Positions 7,989 to 16,978 of a DNA stretch of 64,000 bases are shown one piece after another. The notes below the pieces were generated by a model, which saw nothing but the letters and a program-made list of their open reading frames with translations, ran no database searches and was not told where the DNA came from. Origin of the DNA: CAG-791 sp045130475. GTDB lineage: Bacteria > Bacillota > Clostridia > Lachnospirales > Lachnospiraceae. The translations under genes were made by a program, and so were the position numbers. Location of the stretch: contig JBGUPU010000041.1 in NCBI GenBank assembly GCA_045130475.1, positions 1 to 64,000 of the forward strand. Direction: 5' to 3'. The first letter of the stretch is position 1. The number at the start of each line of letters is the position of its first letter.

Positions 7989-9563
7989 TTACAGGTATTT
8001 CCTGATCAGATACACAGGTGTGCAGCTCCATGCGTGGCAGTAACTGTTGACGATGGGAGAACCGTAAGGGGAATAGCCCGGTCTGTCGGGATCGAATGCT
8101 TCCCAGAAGGTGTCTGCGCCCAGGGAGATCATTTTGCCCCAGTACTCTTTCATCAGCCTGACGGCCTCTTCCTGCAGGCCGGCTTCAAAAAGAGCTTCCA
8201 CGATGTGGTGATACATGTAAGGGGTGGCGATGTTCTTCACAGGGAAGAGGTTATTGATCGTGCTCTGCATGATCTTTTTGTTTTCCTCGTCTGTCATCAC
8301 ATGGGCCAGGACCATCCAGACCTGGCTGCCCAGATTGTATTCGCCGCCGGTGGTCACGAAGAGATTCTTTTCACTGTTGTAAAGGTGCTCCTTTGCGTAG
8401 AGGGAGATCTTGTCCAGTGCTTTTTCGTAGCTTGCGATGTCCTCTTCTCCGACCAGTTTTGCAAGGGCGATGAACTGCTTCAGGCAGTAGATCACTTCCG
8501 CCTGGCCTGCGGTGTCCTTGTTGAAATCGTTGGACCAGTCGACAAATACGGGATAGTTTTCATCAGTGATGAGCTTTCCGTTTTCATCGATCATTTTCAG
8601 TGTGATGTCCATCTGTCCTTTTGCCACGGGATACAGCTCCTTTACCAGCTCCGGGTCAGGATGGGCCTGATGAAGGTCATAGAGCGTCGAGATGAAAAAG
8701 AGGCTGTATTCGAAGAGGAAAGTGTCATCGGGAACGTTCTTGGGCTTTACAAATACATTGGCGGAGATCTTGCCTTCCTCTGTTGTCATGGCGGCGAAGA
8801 GGTAGAGGCAGCGCTTCACCAGATCTGTCCGGTCAAAGGTGGCGTAGTTTGCCAGTGCCTGCAGGCGCAGGTCGCCCAGCCACAGGCGGCGGTCTCTCTT
8901 GGGGCCGTCTTCAAAGACATCCTGCATGCAGTCTGCAAGGGTCTTTACACCAACATCGTAGATCTTCTGCAGTTCGGGGTCTTCCAGCTGCAGGGGCTCG
9001 AAGGAGGAAAGATCAGCGGAGGATTCCGTTGTCACGACCGGATCGGAAAAGACAGCCTGCCACTTGGGGGATGTATCGATGACCTTCAGCTCCACATAGC
9101 GGAAGCTGTAGCGTCTGGGCAGTTCCAGGTCGGCGGGGAGCTCATCCAGATGGACGAATTCCTCCTGGATCCAGGAACGGGAGAGCCAGCCGTCGTAATC
9201 AGCGGATTCCGCCTTGATCTCCTCGGGCATTTCAGCAAACTTCAGACGCAGGAAGAGAGGGGCGTCCATGGGAGAACCTGTCTGATCGATATGGATCTTG
9301 AAGGTACCGACCATGTGGTCTCCGAAATCAAGGACCAGGGTATCGTCTCTCCTGCATCCGCAGGAGGAAAGCTCATCAATCTTCTTTTCACTCTCTGCGG
9401 GTCCCCAGCCGCCCAGCCAGGCGGGATCTTCGACGATGTCGACGATCCTCACGGGCCTGTGCTTCGTCTTTATGATCTGCGGCCTGTTGGCTTCGGCCTT
9501 GGCCAGGAGCTTTTCGTCATGTTTGAATTTAAGGCTGTTATTGATCTGAAATGTGAATGCCAT
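7989..9563 (-). CDS. Six-hairpin glycosidase, alpha-L-rhamnosidase (GH78)-like
   Basis: A 524-residue protein without signal peptide. The middle carries the GH78-type segment DGPKRDRRLWLGD, in which the acidic and arginine residues line the sugar pocket of alpha-L-rhamnosidases, followed by an alpha/alpha-barrel rich in Trp and Tyr. It is shorter than most GH78 enzymes (often 700-1000 residues) because N-terminal beta domains are reduced. The ATG at 9563 was chosen because GGAGGAAAATACA precedes it. The two transporters behind it on the same strand suggest that an imported glycoside is cut in the cytoplasm. The exact sugar is an inference. Confidence 0.75.
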   Translation of the reverse strand: MAFTFQINNSLKFKHDEKLLAKAEANRPQIIKTKHRPVRIVDIVEDPAWLGGWGPAESEKKIDELSSCGCRRDDTLVLDFGDHMVGTFKIHIDQTGSPMDAPLFLRLKFAEMPEEIKAESADYDGWLSRSWIQEEFVHLDELPADLELPRRYSFRYVELKVIDTSPKWQAVFSDPVVTTESSADLSSFEPLQLEDPELQKIYDVGVKTLADCMQDVFEDGPKRDRRLWLGDLRLQALANYATFDRTDLVKRCLYLFAAMTTEEGKISANVFVKPKNVPDDTFLFEYSLFFISTLYDLHQAHPDPELVKELYPVAKGQMDITLKMIDENGKLITDENYPVFVDWSNDFNKDTAGQAEVIYCLKQFIALAKLVGEEDIASYEKALDKISLYAKEHLYNSEKNLFVTTGGEYNLGSQVWMVLAHVMTDEENKKIMQSTINNLFPVKNIATPYMYHHIVEALFEAGLQEEAVRLMKEYWGKMISLGADTFWEAFDPDRPGYSPYGSPIVNSYCHAWSCTPVYLIRKYL

Positions 9564-9659
9564 TGTATTTTCCTCCCGATAGCACTTCTGAAAGCGGGTC
9601 CATCCCACATTATTCAAGGCTCGCCTGCGAGTCATTACATCTGATGATTGAAATTAGTA

Positions 9660-10919
9660 TTACATCTGGGCTACGCCGTGTTTTTTCTGAAGACGGATCA
9701 TAGCGGTGCCTGCGACTGCGCTGATGAGAACGATTCCTGCAAAGCCGTACATGGTCATCTGGATCCTCTCGGGTGCGACCAGGTAAGGTGTGATCAGTGC
9801 GAAGAGTCCGCAGCAGAATCTGGAGAAGCCGTTGATGAAGCCCTGCATGGAAGCTCTTGCGCTGGCGGGGAAGGATTCCTGTGTCCAGACTTTGTAGATG
9901 GACTCGCCGGCAAACTGGTTGCCGATGTTGTAGCATGCGATCATGGCTACGATCATGAAGATGGCGCCGCCGCCGAGGGCGATACCGATCATGGCTGCTG
10001 CCTGGATGACAATGCCGAGGTAGAAGAGTTTATTTCTGTTGCCGCTGCCTGCCAGGGAAGCGAAGAGGATACCGCAGATCAGACCGACGATGTTGAGGAC
10101 GATACCGCAGCCGGTTGCCAGGGACTGGGAAGCGTTTGCCTTGACCAGGATGAAGGTCTGGAACTGACCGAAAGTGTTTGCCAGCAGGTTCCAGCAGACG
10201 TAGAAGATCAGGATGCAGAGGAAGAAGGAAGTGTACTTGGAGGAATCTTTACCTTTGAACAGGGTGGTGAAAGAGACTTCTGATTTTTCCTGCATGCCTT
10301 CTGCTGCGCGATAGCGGTCGCCGGCTTCATGGAATTCTTTGAATTTTGCGGAGAATGTTCTCCAGAGGAATGCGATCGCGGCGAATGCGGCCAGAAGGGC
10401 GAAGACCATTCTTGCGCCTGCAGCGCCTTCTACGCGGGAAACGATGAAGGCCATTGCGTAGGAGCCCAGGACACCGATCTGCCAGAAGACCTGGGTGGAT
10501 GCGACCAGTTCGGCAGAGGTCTTTTCATCGGGGGCGTCGTGGGAAATGACTGTCAGGCTGATGGGCAGATCCGCACCGGAGGCGAAACCGGCGATGATCA
10601 GGCCGGCCAGCAGCATGGGAAAGTTTCCGGAAAGGATGCAGATGGCTGCACCGACCAGGTAGAGCAGGTTCATATAGTTAAAGGAACGGATCAGGCCGAT
10701 GGCCTTTGTGATATTGCCGGCCAAAAGTGACCCTGCTGCGATGGCAAAGGTCAGGGCGCCTGAAAGGATACCGACCTGGCCGTCTGTCAGTCCCAGACCT
10801 GACTGCCATACTGCGATGGTCGCGGACAGTCCGATGATGATGCCGGATCCCAGCATGGATCCGATGCCGGCTGCTCCGACAAGAGGCATGTATTTTTTGG
10901 TACCTGTATTCTGCTTCAT
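9660..10919 (-). CDS. Major facilitator superfamily transporter
   Basis: A 419-residue membrane protein with about 12 hydrophobic segments and the usual MFS loops between helices 2 and 3 (GSLLAGNITKAIG) and 8 and 9. A TAAGGAGAATATC ribosome binding site precedes the ATG. It lies between the rhamnosidase-like gene and the GPH transporter on the same strand, so a sugar or glycoside substrate is likely. It could also export a product. Confidence 0.8.
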   Translation of the reverse strand: MKQNTGTKKYMPLVGAAGIGSMLGSGIIIGLSATIAVWQSGLGLTDGQVGILSGALTFAIAAGSLLAGNITKAIGLIRSFNYMNLLYLVGAAICILSGNFPMLLAGLIIAGFASGADLPISLTVISHDAPDEKTSAELVASTQVFWQIGVLGSYAMAFIVSRVEGAAGARMVFALLAAFAAIAFLWRTFSAKFKEFHEAGDRYRAAEGMQEKSEVSFTTLFKGKDSSKYTSFFLCILIFYVCWNLLANTFGQFQTFILVKANASQSLATGCGIVLNIVGLICGILFASLAGSGNRNKLFYLGIVIQAAAMIGIALGGGAIFMIVAMIACYNIGNQFAGESIYKVWTQESFPASARASMQGFINGFSRFCCGLFALITPYLVAPERIQMTMYGFAGIVLISAVAGTAMIRLQKKHGVAQM

Positions 10920-11007
10920 GATATTCTCCTTATGATTTCCTTTGCGGGCTTTCTTCTGTGCCCGTGTGTATTCTCTTGATGGCTGATTTATTGATTGATC
11001 TGTATTC

Positions 11008-12357
11008 TTATGCTCTGGCTGCTCTTCTTTCCTCCAGTTCCTTCTGGATCTGCGGGAACTGTTTGTCCAGATTGTAGAAGGACATGGTGATGATGGAGCA
11101 GATCAGCAGGATCACAGGTGCGTAGATGTACATGACCCGGATGGCGGTCAGGGCGTTGGCCGGCTGGATGGCTGCCGCGGAATCATAGGCGCCCCATGCC
11201 AGGAGTGCGCCGGAGATGCCGCCTGCGGCTGCTTGGGCGACTTTGCCCAGGAATCCGTTCACAGAGGACAGGGTTCCTGCCGCCTGAACTCCGGTCTTCC
11301 ATTCGCCGTAGTCGACGGGGTCCGCCTGCATGGAGAAATAGATGCTCTCCTTGATGCCGTATCCGCATGCTGAGATAAAGGCGCCGGCGATGATGATATT
11401 GTTGTTCAGGCCGCCCAGCCAGATGATCAGAAGACCGGCAAGCTGTACGATGGCTGCTGTGCAGTAAAGGTTTCGTTTTCCAAGTCTCTTTGCCAGGAAA
11501 GGAACGGTCAGGTTGGCGACCATGGGGACCATGGTCATGATAGTTGCGACCAGGGATGCCATTGCTGTGCTTCCGACATAATATTTGTAGTAATAAACAA
11601 GCGCGGAGGACTGCATGAAGAAGCCGGTCCACATGAAGAGGATGTTGAGAGCGAACAGCTTCCAGGGGGTGTTCTGCGCCAGGGATTTGACGGTTTCCTT
11701 CAGGGTTGCCTGTTTGGCGGTTTCCTGCAGATTGTTCTCACGCACAAGTGCAAAAGTGAGGAAGAAGCAGAGGCAGCCGACGATTCCGAAGATACCCATG
11801 ACGACCCGGAAGCCCAGTGCTTCGTTGCCGTGTCCTACCAGCTGGACCAGAGTCAGCGCTGTGGCGGAGACGATGGTGGAACCCATGAAGGCCAGGAACT
11901 TGCGCCATGTGGCAAGAACTGTGCGCTCATTCATGTCATCGGTCAGAGCGGGAAGGATCGATGCCAGCGGGATATTGACGACCGTGTACATGAAGGAAAG
12001 GAAGATGTAAGTGGCATATGCGTAAACAAGTTTGCCGCTAGGGGAAATATCCGGGACGCTGAAGGCCAGGAATGCGGAAAGTGCAAACGGGACTGCGCCG
12101 AACAGGAACCAGGGACGGCTCTTTCCCCATCGGGTTTTGGTCTTGTCGATTGCAAATCCGACCAGCACGTCTGTAATTCCATCAATCACACGGCAGACAA
12201 CAAACATTGTCGCGATGGCTGCTGCGTTCAGTTTCATGACATCTGTGTAAAAATAAAGCAGATACAGCGAGATAACCTGCCAGATCAGGTTGCAGGCGAA
12301 ATCGCCCATGCCGTATCCGAACCTCTGCCGGTACAGAAATCTTTTTTCCGATGACAT
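11008..12357 (-). CDS. GPH-family glycoside/sugar:cation symporter
   Basis: A 449-residue transporter of the glycoside-pentoside-hexuronide:cation symporter family (MelB/XylP/UidB type). Diagnostic features are the N-terminal GYGMGDFACNLIW, then DGITDVLVGFAIDKTKTRWG and KSRPWFLFGAVP between helices 2 and 4, and twelve membrane segments. The family brings in sugars with Na+ or H+. It is the first gene of the leftward sugar locus and is divergent from the AraC regulator. The start has ribosome binding site GGAGGAAATGAA. Confidence 0.9.
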   Translation of the reverse strand: MSSEKRFLYRQRFGYGMGDFACNLIWQVISLYLLYFYTDVMKLNAAAIATMFVVCRVIDGITDVLVGFAIDKTKTRWGKSRPWFLFGAVPFALSAFLAFSVPDISPSGKLVYAYATYIFLSFMYTVVNIPLASILPALTDDMNERTVLATWRKFLAFMGSTIVSATALTLVQLVGHGNEALGFRVVMGIFGIVGCLCFFLTFALVRENNLQETAKQATLKETVKSLAQNTPWKLFALNILFMWTGFFMQSSALVYYYKYYVGSTAMASLVATIMTMVPMVANLTVPFLAKRLGKRNLYCTAAIVQLAGLLIIWLGGLNNNIIIAGAFISACGYGIKESIYFSMQADPVDYGEWKTGVQAAGTLSSVNGFLGKVAQAAAGGISGALLAWGAYDSAAAIQPANALTAIRVMYIYAPVILLICSIITMSFYNLDKQFPQIQKELEERRAARA

Positions 12358-12542
12358 TTCATTTCCTCCCTATCGAACATGCCGCCATGCTCCGGATTCG
12401 AAGCCCTCCAGAAGCGGCTTGATTATTACTCCTTTTGTATCATTCCTGCCGGCCGGACAGCGGCAGCCTTTTGCAATGGAAGCTGTTTTCTGCTTCCCGC
12501 TGCCTGATGAATATACTATACTACCATTTTTTGCACATTCTT

Positions 12543-12654
12543 ATTGGCAGTCTTGCTATAAAAATTGACATTTTTTGCTCTGCTGTGTCATAATACCCAT
12601 AGTATTGGCTTATAAATTGACAAAATCATCTGAATTGGCCAGATAAAAATTGAC
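12543..12654 (+). promoter_or_regulatory. Divergent control region with three ATTGGC/ATAAAAATTGAC repeats
   Basis: The gene-free stretch 12358-12698 lies between the GPH transporter and the AraC gene. It carries ATTGGC at 12543, 12604 and 12634, each followed by ATAAA(AA)TTGAC ending at 12569, 12621 and 12654. The first TTGACA (12565-12570) also forms a -35 with CATAAT at 12589-12594 (18-base spacer), a plausible promoter for the regulator. AraC proteins commonly bind such direct repeats; binding is inferred. Confidence 0.55.
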
Positions 12655-12698
12655 TTTTTTTGATGCGTAAACAGTCCTTCTTTTCCAGGAGAAGATAA

Positions 12699-13904
12699 AT
12701 GACTATGAATGCGGCAGCAGGCGCCACTCTCCTCAAGGAGATGCAGAAAATGGCGGCAGAGGACATGGACAGCTCCTTTGAGAAAGATTTACATGAAAAG
12801 AAAGCTTCCGATACCAAGGGCGGTTTTGAAGATATCACCCGGCCGCTGGATCTGAACGAAGACGAGATTTTTTATAAAAACTATTATAAAGCCGCTAAAG
12901 ATCCGATGAGGCTGAAGACATTTCTGCAGTCGGTCGATCTTGATGACGCCGCAGCCCGTCATCTGATCATCCCGGAACTTCTGCCGGACATTATTTCCTA
13001 TGAAATGGATGACAGTGAATATTTCAAGGAAGGTGTCAACAGAAATGTGATGCTGATCAGGCATAACCGCTACACACCTCCTTTCCTGCACCGGCATGAT
13101 TTCTATGAGATCATTTATGTATATCATGGTCACTGCGTGCAGAATATAGGACTTGACCGGAAACAGTTTCTGGAAGGTGACCTGATCTTCATTGCTCCGG
13201 GTATCTATCATACGATGGAGGTCTTTGACGACGAGTCGATTGTTCTGAACATCCTGCTCCGCAAGGGGACCTTTTATCAGATGTTCCGCCCCCTGATGGA
13301 CGGCCATAATCTGATCAGTGAGTTCTTTTCCGGAGGCATGTACCATTCCGAGAAGATCAGATACCTGGTCTTTCACAAAGCGCAGAAAAACCTTGCCGAG
13401 ACCCGGCGCAGGATCGATTATCTGTGGCAGGAGCAGATGCACAATGATATGTTTTCCGATCAGATCCTGGTCGGCATACTGATCTTTCTCATCTCCATGA
13501 TTATGCGCAATGACCAGGATGTGATGGAGTCCTCCCTGTCTGAAGCACACTCCGACAGGAGAGAGGATTTTCAGGTCCTGCGCTATATTGAGGATCATTT
13601 ATCGGAAGTGACTCTCAATGACATAGCGGATCATTTCGGTTTTTCGGTTTCCCACTGCTCACGTCTGATCAAATCAAGTACGGGGCAGAGTTTCAATGAC
13701 TGGAAACGCGCCCTGCGCATCCGCAGGGCGGAGCAGCTCCTTCTGGGAAGCAAAACACCGGTATCGGAGATCAGCGCGGAGCTGGGCTTTGAAAATCCGG
13801 AGTCCTTTATCCGTGCCTTTAAAAAAGAGCTGCATATCACGCCCGCCAAATACAGAAAACAGGCTGCCGGCAGCCTGCATGAGAACGGAGGAATAAAGAG
13901 GTAA
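12699..13904 (+). CDS. AraC-family transcriptional regulator
   Basis: A 401-residue regulator with an N-terminal cupin sugar-sensing domain (about residues 105-190, including PPFLHRHDFYEIIYVYHGHC and GDLIFIAPGIYHTM) and a C-terminal double helix-turn-helix (about 290-390: LNDIADHFGFSVSHCSRLIK, then SEISAELGFENPESFIRAFK). It is divergent from the GPH transporter and probably activates the sugar locus when its ligand is present. An 85-residue N-terminal extension before the cupin is longer than usual. AGGAGA lies before the ATG. Confidence 0.9.
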   Translation: MTMNAAAGATLLKEMQKMAAEDMDSSFEKDLHEKKASDTKGGFEDITRPLDLNEDEIFYKNYYKAAKDPMRLKTFLQSVDLDDAAARHLIIPELLPDIISYEMDDSEYFKEGVNRNVMLIRHNRYTPPFLHRHDFYEIIYVYHGHCVQNIGLDRKQFLEGDLIFIAPGIYHTMEVFDDESIVLNILLRKGTFYQMFRPLMDGHNLISEFFSGGMYHSEKIRYLVFHKAQKNLAETRRRIDYLWQEQMHNDMFSDQILVGILIFLISMIMRNDQDVMESSLSEAHSDRREDFQVLRYIEDHLSEVTLNDIADHFGFSVSHCSRLIKSSTGQSFNDWKRALRIRRAEQLLLGSKTPVSEISAELGFENPESFIRAFKKELHITPAKYRKQAAGSLHENGGIKR

Positions 13905-13911
13905 AGTAAAA

Positions 13912-14010
13912 ATGACGGCTATAACGAAAAAAAGAATCGTTCTGTTTCTTACTGCCGCAACCTTGCTGCTGGCACGCTTCGCCCTTATGAAGCGCAGATC
14001 ATCCGTGTGA
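13912..14010 (+). CDS. Possible 32-residue membrane miniprotein
   Basis: An open frame starting 7 bases after the AraC stop: basic N-terminus (TAITKKRIV), then a hydrophobic run LFLTAATLLLARFALM and a basic end. It could be a single-pass miniprotein. AAGAGG lies 12 bases before the ATG. Its small size makes chance possible. Confidence 0.3.
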   Translation: MTAITKKRIVLFLTAATLLLARFALMKRRSSV

Positions 14011-14027
14011 AAAAGGAGGAATAAAAA

Positions 14028-14228
14028 ATGGCTGCTGCACCTGAAATTGCAAATTCAACTGTCGAGGAGCGGAGAGAATTTATTAAAAAGAAATATCCCT
14101 GCATTGCGGACTGCGATATGTGCGGATTGTGCAAAGTTTTTCGCGGCCGGGATGCAGAGCATGCCTTTGAAGACTATATTAAGGGAAACCGTTCCTTTAT
14201 GGATGTTTCAGCAGATTATAAGAGATAA
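14028..14228 (+). CDS. Small CxxCGxC protein, unknown function
   Basis: A 66-residue protein with ribosome binding site AAGGAGGAATAAAAA. The middle reads KYPCIADCDMCGLCKVF, four cysteines that could bind a metal or iron-sulfur cluster, followed by a charged C-terminus ending in ISADYKR-like VSADYKR. Similar small proteins occur in Lachnospiraceae without a known role. Its stop overlaps the ATG of the next tiny ORF by one base (TAATG). Confidence 0.65.
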   Translation: MAAAPEIANSTVEERREFIKKKYPCIADCDMCGLCKVFRGRDAEHAFEDYIKGNRSFMDVSADYKR

Positions 14229-14371
14229 TGCGAAGAATGGAATATAGTACAGGTCTATTCTTCATCGCGCAGGATTTCAGGGAGAATCTTAAAACGTTTG
14301 AATATTATGATAAGCACGCAGAAAGTGAGACTGGCTGCACATTGACAGAAGAAAGGGAGCCAAAAAGATGA
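14228..14371 (+). CDS. Possible 47-residue coupled ORF
   Basis: An open frame of 47 codons whose ATG overlaps the preceding stop (TAATG) and whose TGA overlaps the next gene start (ATGA at 14368-14371). Both junctions are typical of translational coupling. The protein (MRRMEYSTGLFFIAQ...) is charged and resembles nothing I recognise. It may be only a spacer that happens to be open. Confidence 0.3.
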   Translation: MRRMEYSTGLFFIAQDFRENLKTFEYYDKHAESETGCTLTEEREPKR

Positions 14372-15534
14372 AAGCATTACGAATCGGAGTGATCGGTCTG
14401 GGAGATATCTGCCACGCCTATTTGTCAAATCTGCAGAAGTATCCGGATGCAGTGGAGCTGTACGCCTGTGCCTGCCGTACGCCGGCCAAGGCAGAGGCTA
14501 AAAAGGAGCAGTACGGATTCCGAAAGGCCTATGCGACCGGCGATGAGCTGCTGCAGGATCCCGAGGTGGATCTGGTGCTGAACCTGACAACGCCTGCGGC
14601 GCATTATTCCTACAATATTGCGGCCCTGCGCGCAGGAAAACATGTCTATTCCGAAAAGCCCCTGGCAGCGACATTTGCGGAAGGGCAGGAGATCATGGAA
14701 CTGGCGGCGGAGAAAGGCCTGTACGTGGGCTGTGCGCCGGATACCTTTATGGGTGCCCGCCTGCAGACCTTCCGCAGGCTGATGGACGAGGGCGTCACCG
14801 GTCAGATCGTCGCGGGAACGGCCAACTGTATTTCGCACGGCTGGGAGTGGTACCACCCGAGCCCGGCTTTCTTTTACCAGAAAGGGGCAGGTCCCGTGCT
14901 GGATATCGGTCCCTATTATATGACTGCGCTTCTTTCCCTGCTGGGGCCGGTTGAATCTGTCTGTGCCATGGGCATTCAGCCGCAGAAGGAGCGCATGATC
15001 TATTCCGAAGCCATGAAGGGGCAGATGCTGCAGGTGGATCCGGATATCATGACCTCCCTGTCCGCAGTGCTGAAATTCAGGTGCGGCGCCGTCATCAGCT
15101 ACAATATGATCTGGGATGCCTGGGATTCTGTCATGCCGCGCATGGAGCTTTATGGCACCAAATCAACCCTGGTCATGGCGGATGAGGATCCCAACCAGGG
15201 ACCCAACATTTTCGGCGGAGATACTCTGGTAAAGAATGCGGAGACCTATCGCTGGAAAAATATGCCGCGCCATGAAGGCGACGAGGACATTCCCTGGGAG
15301 ATAACGGAGGTAAAGCATGACTTTGGCGCGACCAGCTTTGTTACCAATGACCGCGGGATCGGCCTGATCGACATCGTGCATGCGATCGAGGAAGGACGCC
15401 CCTGCCGCGCCAGCGGAGCCATGGCTCTGCATATGCTCGAGGTCAGTGAAGCTATCCTGATCTCCGCCAGGGAAAACCGCTATGTAAAGGTAAATACCAC
15501 GTTTGATCTTCCTGAAGCGATGCCGCAGAAATGA
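14368..15534 (+). CDS. Gfo/Idh/MocA-family oxidoreductase
   Basis: A 388-residue NAD(P)-dependent sugar/polyol dehydrogenase-type protein. The Rossmann N-terminus has IGVIGLGDICHAYLSNL, a conserved NLTTPAAHYSYNIAALRAGK segment and YSEKPLA near residue 95, where the Lys is catalytic in this family. The C-terminal alpha/beta domain carries GGAGPVLDIGPYY-like KGAGPVLDIGPYYM. Many relatives oxidise or epimerise sugars and inositols. Its nearness to the AraC-controlled locus suggests a role in sugar use, though intervening small genes make co-transcription uncertain. AAAGGGAGCC precedes the ATG. Confidence 0.88.
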   Translation: MKALRIGVIGLGDICHAYLSNLQKYPDAVELYACACRTPAKAEAKKEQYGFRKAYATGDELLQDPEVDLVLNLTTPAAHYSYNIAALRAGKHVYSEKPLAATFAEGQEIMELAAEKGLYVGCAPDTFMGARLQTFRRLMDEGVTGQIVAGTANCISHGWEWYHPSPAFFYQKGAGPVLDIGPYYMTALLSLLGPVESVCAMGIQPQKERMIYSEAMKGQMLQVDPDIMTSLSAVLKFRCGAVISYNMIWDAWDSVMPRMELYGTKSTLVMADEDPNQGPNIFGGDTLVKNAETYRWKNMPRHEGDEDIPWEITEVKHDFGATSFVTNDRGIGLIDIVHAIEEGRPCRASGAMALHMLEVSEAILISARENRYVKVNTTFDLPEAMPQK

Positions 15535-15582
15535 GATGCCGGAACAGAATGTTCATACATGTTTGAGAACAGGAGGTCATAC

Positions 15583-15612
15583 ATGGCTTGCAGTACAACG
15601 CCATGGAGCTGA
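15583..15612 (+). other. Nine-codon upstream ORF with strong ribosome binding site
   Basis: AGGAGGT (15571-15577) is followed by ATG at 15583 and nine codons (MACSTTPWS) to TGA at 15610-15612. The ATG of the membrane protein follows one codon later in the same frame. This is either a leader peptide that couples translation or a nonsense change near the original start. Confidence 0.55.
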
Positions 15613-15615
15613 AGA

Positions 15616-16269
15616 ATGAAATATGGAGAATCTGCTTTTGACATCTTATACCTGTTATTTGCAATCATCAGTGGCTGTATGATACTGTACAGGGCAGAAA
15701 ACAGGACCCAAAAGTACATGGGGCTTGCGGCGCTGATCCTGGGCTGCGGAGATGCCTTTCATCTCATTCCCCGCGTGATGAACTATTTTTCGGAGGCGGA
15801 TTTTACGGCCGCCCTGGGAATCGGCAAGCTGATCACGTCCATCAGCATGACAGTTTTTTACCTGCTCCTGTATTATATCTGGCTGGGCCTTTTCCGGATG
15901 CGGGAAAAACAGAGCCTTACAGCTTCCCTTCGGATATTGGTGATCATTCGAATTGTCCTGTGTCTGCTCCCGCAGAACGGGTGGATGGAAAACAGCACAG
16001 ACCTGGTCTGGGGGACGATCCGCAATATTCCCTTCGTCCTCATCGGCGCCGCAGTCTGCCTGTTATATTTTCAGAAGAGAGGGGAGGACCAGGGATTTAG
16101 GAACTTCTGGCTCTATATCCTTTTGTCATTTCTGTTTTATATTCCGGTTGCAGTGGGGGCGGGACTGCTCCCCATGCTGGGGATGCTCATGCTCCCCAAG
16201 ACCATTTGTTATATATGTATGATCGTGGCTTTCCTGCGCTCTGTTATGAGTGCTGCTCAGGGGCGATAA
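15616..16269 (+). CDS. Seven-helix membrane protein, unknown function
   Basis: A 217-residue integral membrane protein with about seven hydrophobic segments (near residues 9-24, 33-50, 67-92, 104-118, 134-152, 165-187 and 190-207) and few large loops. Conserved-looking polar residues occur in the second helix (GCGDAFHLIPR). I know similar uncharacterised proteins in Clostridia but no function. Translation probably reinitiates after the upstream ORF, because the only strong ribosome binding site is the one serving that ORF. Confidence 0.65.
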   Translation: MKYGESAFDILYLLFAIISGCMILYRAENRTQKYMGLAALILGCGDAFHLIPRVMNYFSEADFTAALGIGKLITSISMTVFYLLLYYIWLGLFRMREKQSLTASLRILVIIRIVLCLLPQNGWMENSTDLVWGTIRNIPFVLIGAAVCLLYFQKRGEDQGFRNFWLYILLSFLFYIPVAVGAGLLPMLGMLMLPKTICYICMIVAFLRSVMSAAQGR

Positions 16270-16294
16270 AACGAATGCACGGAGAGGACAAACT

Positions 16295-16978
16295 ATGAAC
16301 TTTGAGATAAAGACTTATGGAGAACTGACTGCGGATACACTTCTGATTCAGATGGTCGATGACCATGATCTGGAAATGATCGAGAAGGAAGCTGCTTTGA
16401 TTCGGGATTTTTCCGGAGGACAGGATTTCTGCCTGAAAGCAGTTAAGGTGAAAAGCTGGAATCATGATCTTTCCCCCTGGCCGGCACCGGCTGTTTTCGG
16501 GGATGAAGATTTTGGGGATGGCGCAGCCCGGACACTAATTTTTCTTCTGGACGAAATTCTTGCGGATTTTTCTAAAGATCCTGCACAGACCTTTAAAAGA
16601 ATCTATATCGGAGGCTACTCGCTGGCAGGATTATTTGCTCTTTGGGCAGGATATCAGACAGATCGTTTTGATGGGATTGCCGCTGCATCGCCGTCAATAT
16701 GGTTTCCGGGTTTCCTGGAATATATGAGAAATAACAGGATCCTCACAGAGGCTGTTTATCTGAGCCTCGGTGACCGCGAGGAAAAGACCAAAAATCCGCT
16801 TATGTCCCAGGTGGGAAATGCGGTCAGGGAGGCAGAAACCCTCTTGCAAAAAGAAGGGAAAGAATGCATTCTGGAGTGGAATAAAGGAAATCACTTTAAG
16901 CAGCCGGATCTTCGGACTGCAAAGGCTTTTGCCTGGCTGATGAACCGCGGGAGAAAGGAACAAAATGGAAGTATATGA
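16295..16978 (+). CDS. Alpha/beta-hydrolase, esterase-like
   Basis: A 227-residue cytosolic hydrolase. The nucleophile elbow is GGYSLAG (Ser near residue 110) followed by LFALWAGYQTDRFDGIAAASPS, and the catalytic His is in WNKGNHF near residue 206. The arrangement resembles the Fes/IroE/YbbA-type esterases but with a short N-terminus. The ATG at 16295 follows GGAGAGG. The next gene starts inside its last codons (16965), so the two are likely co-translated. Confidence 0.7.
   Translation: MNFEIKTYGELTADTLLIQMVDDHDLEMIEKEAALIRDFSGGQDFCLKAVKVKSWNHDLSPWPAPAVFGDEDFGDGAARTLIFLLDEILADFSKDPAQTFKRIYIGGYSLAGLFALWAGYQTDRFDGIAAASPSIWFPGFLEYMRNNRILTEAVYLSLGDREEKTKNPLMSQVGNAVREAETLLQKEGKECILEWNKGNHFKQPDLRTAKAFAWLMNRGRKEQNGSI

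Noticed and set aside
7983..9644. 553-codon plus-strand open frame opposite the rhamnosidase-like gene
   Set aside because: The minus-strand gene has ribosome binding site and GH78-type motif; the plus frame lacks both.
15583..15618. Selenocysteine TGA in the membrane protein
   Set aside because: The TGA is nine codons after a start, with no conserved Cys position or SECIS-like hairpin; a leader peptide or nonsense change explains it better.
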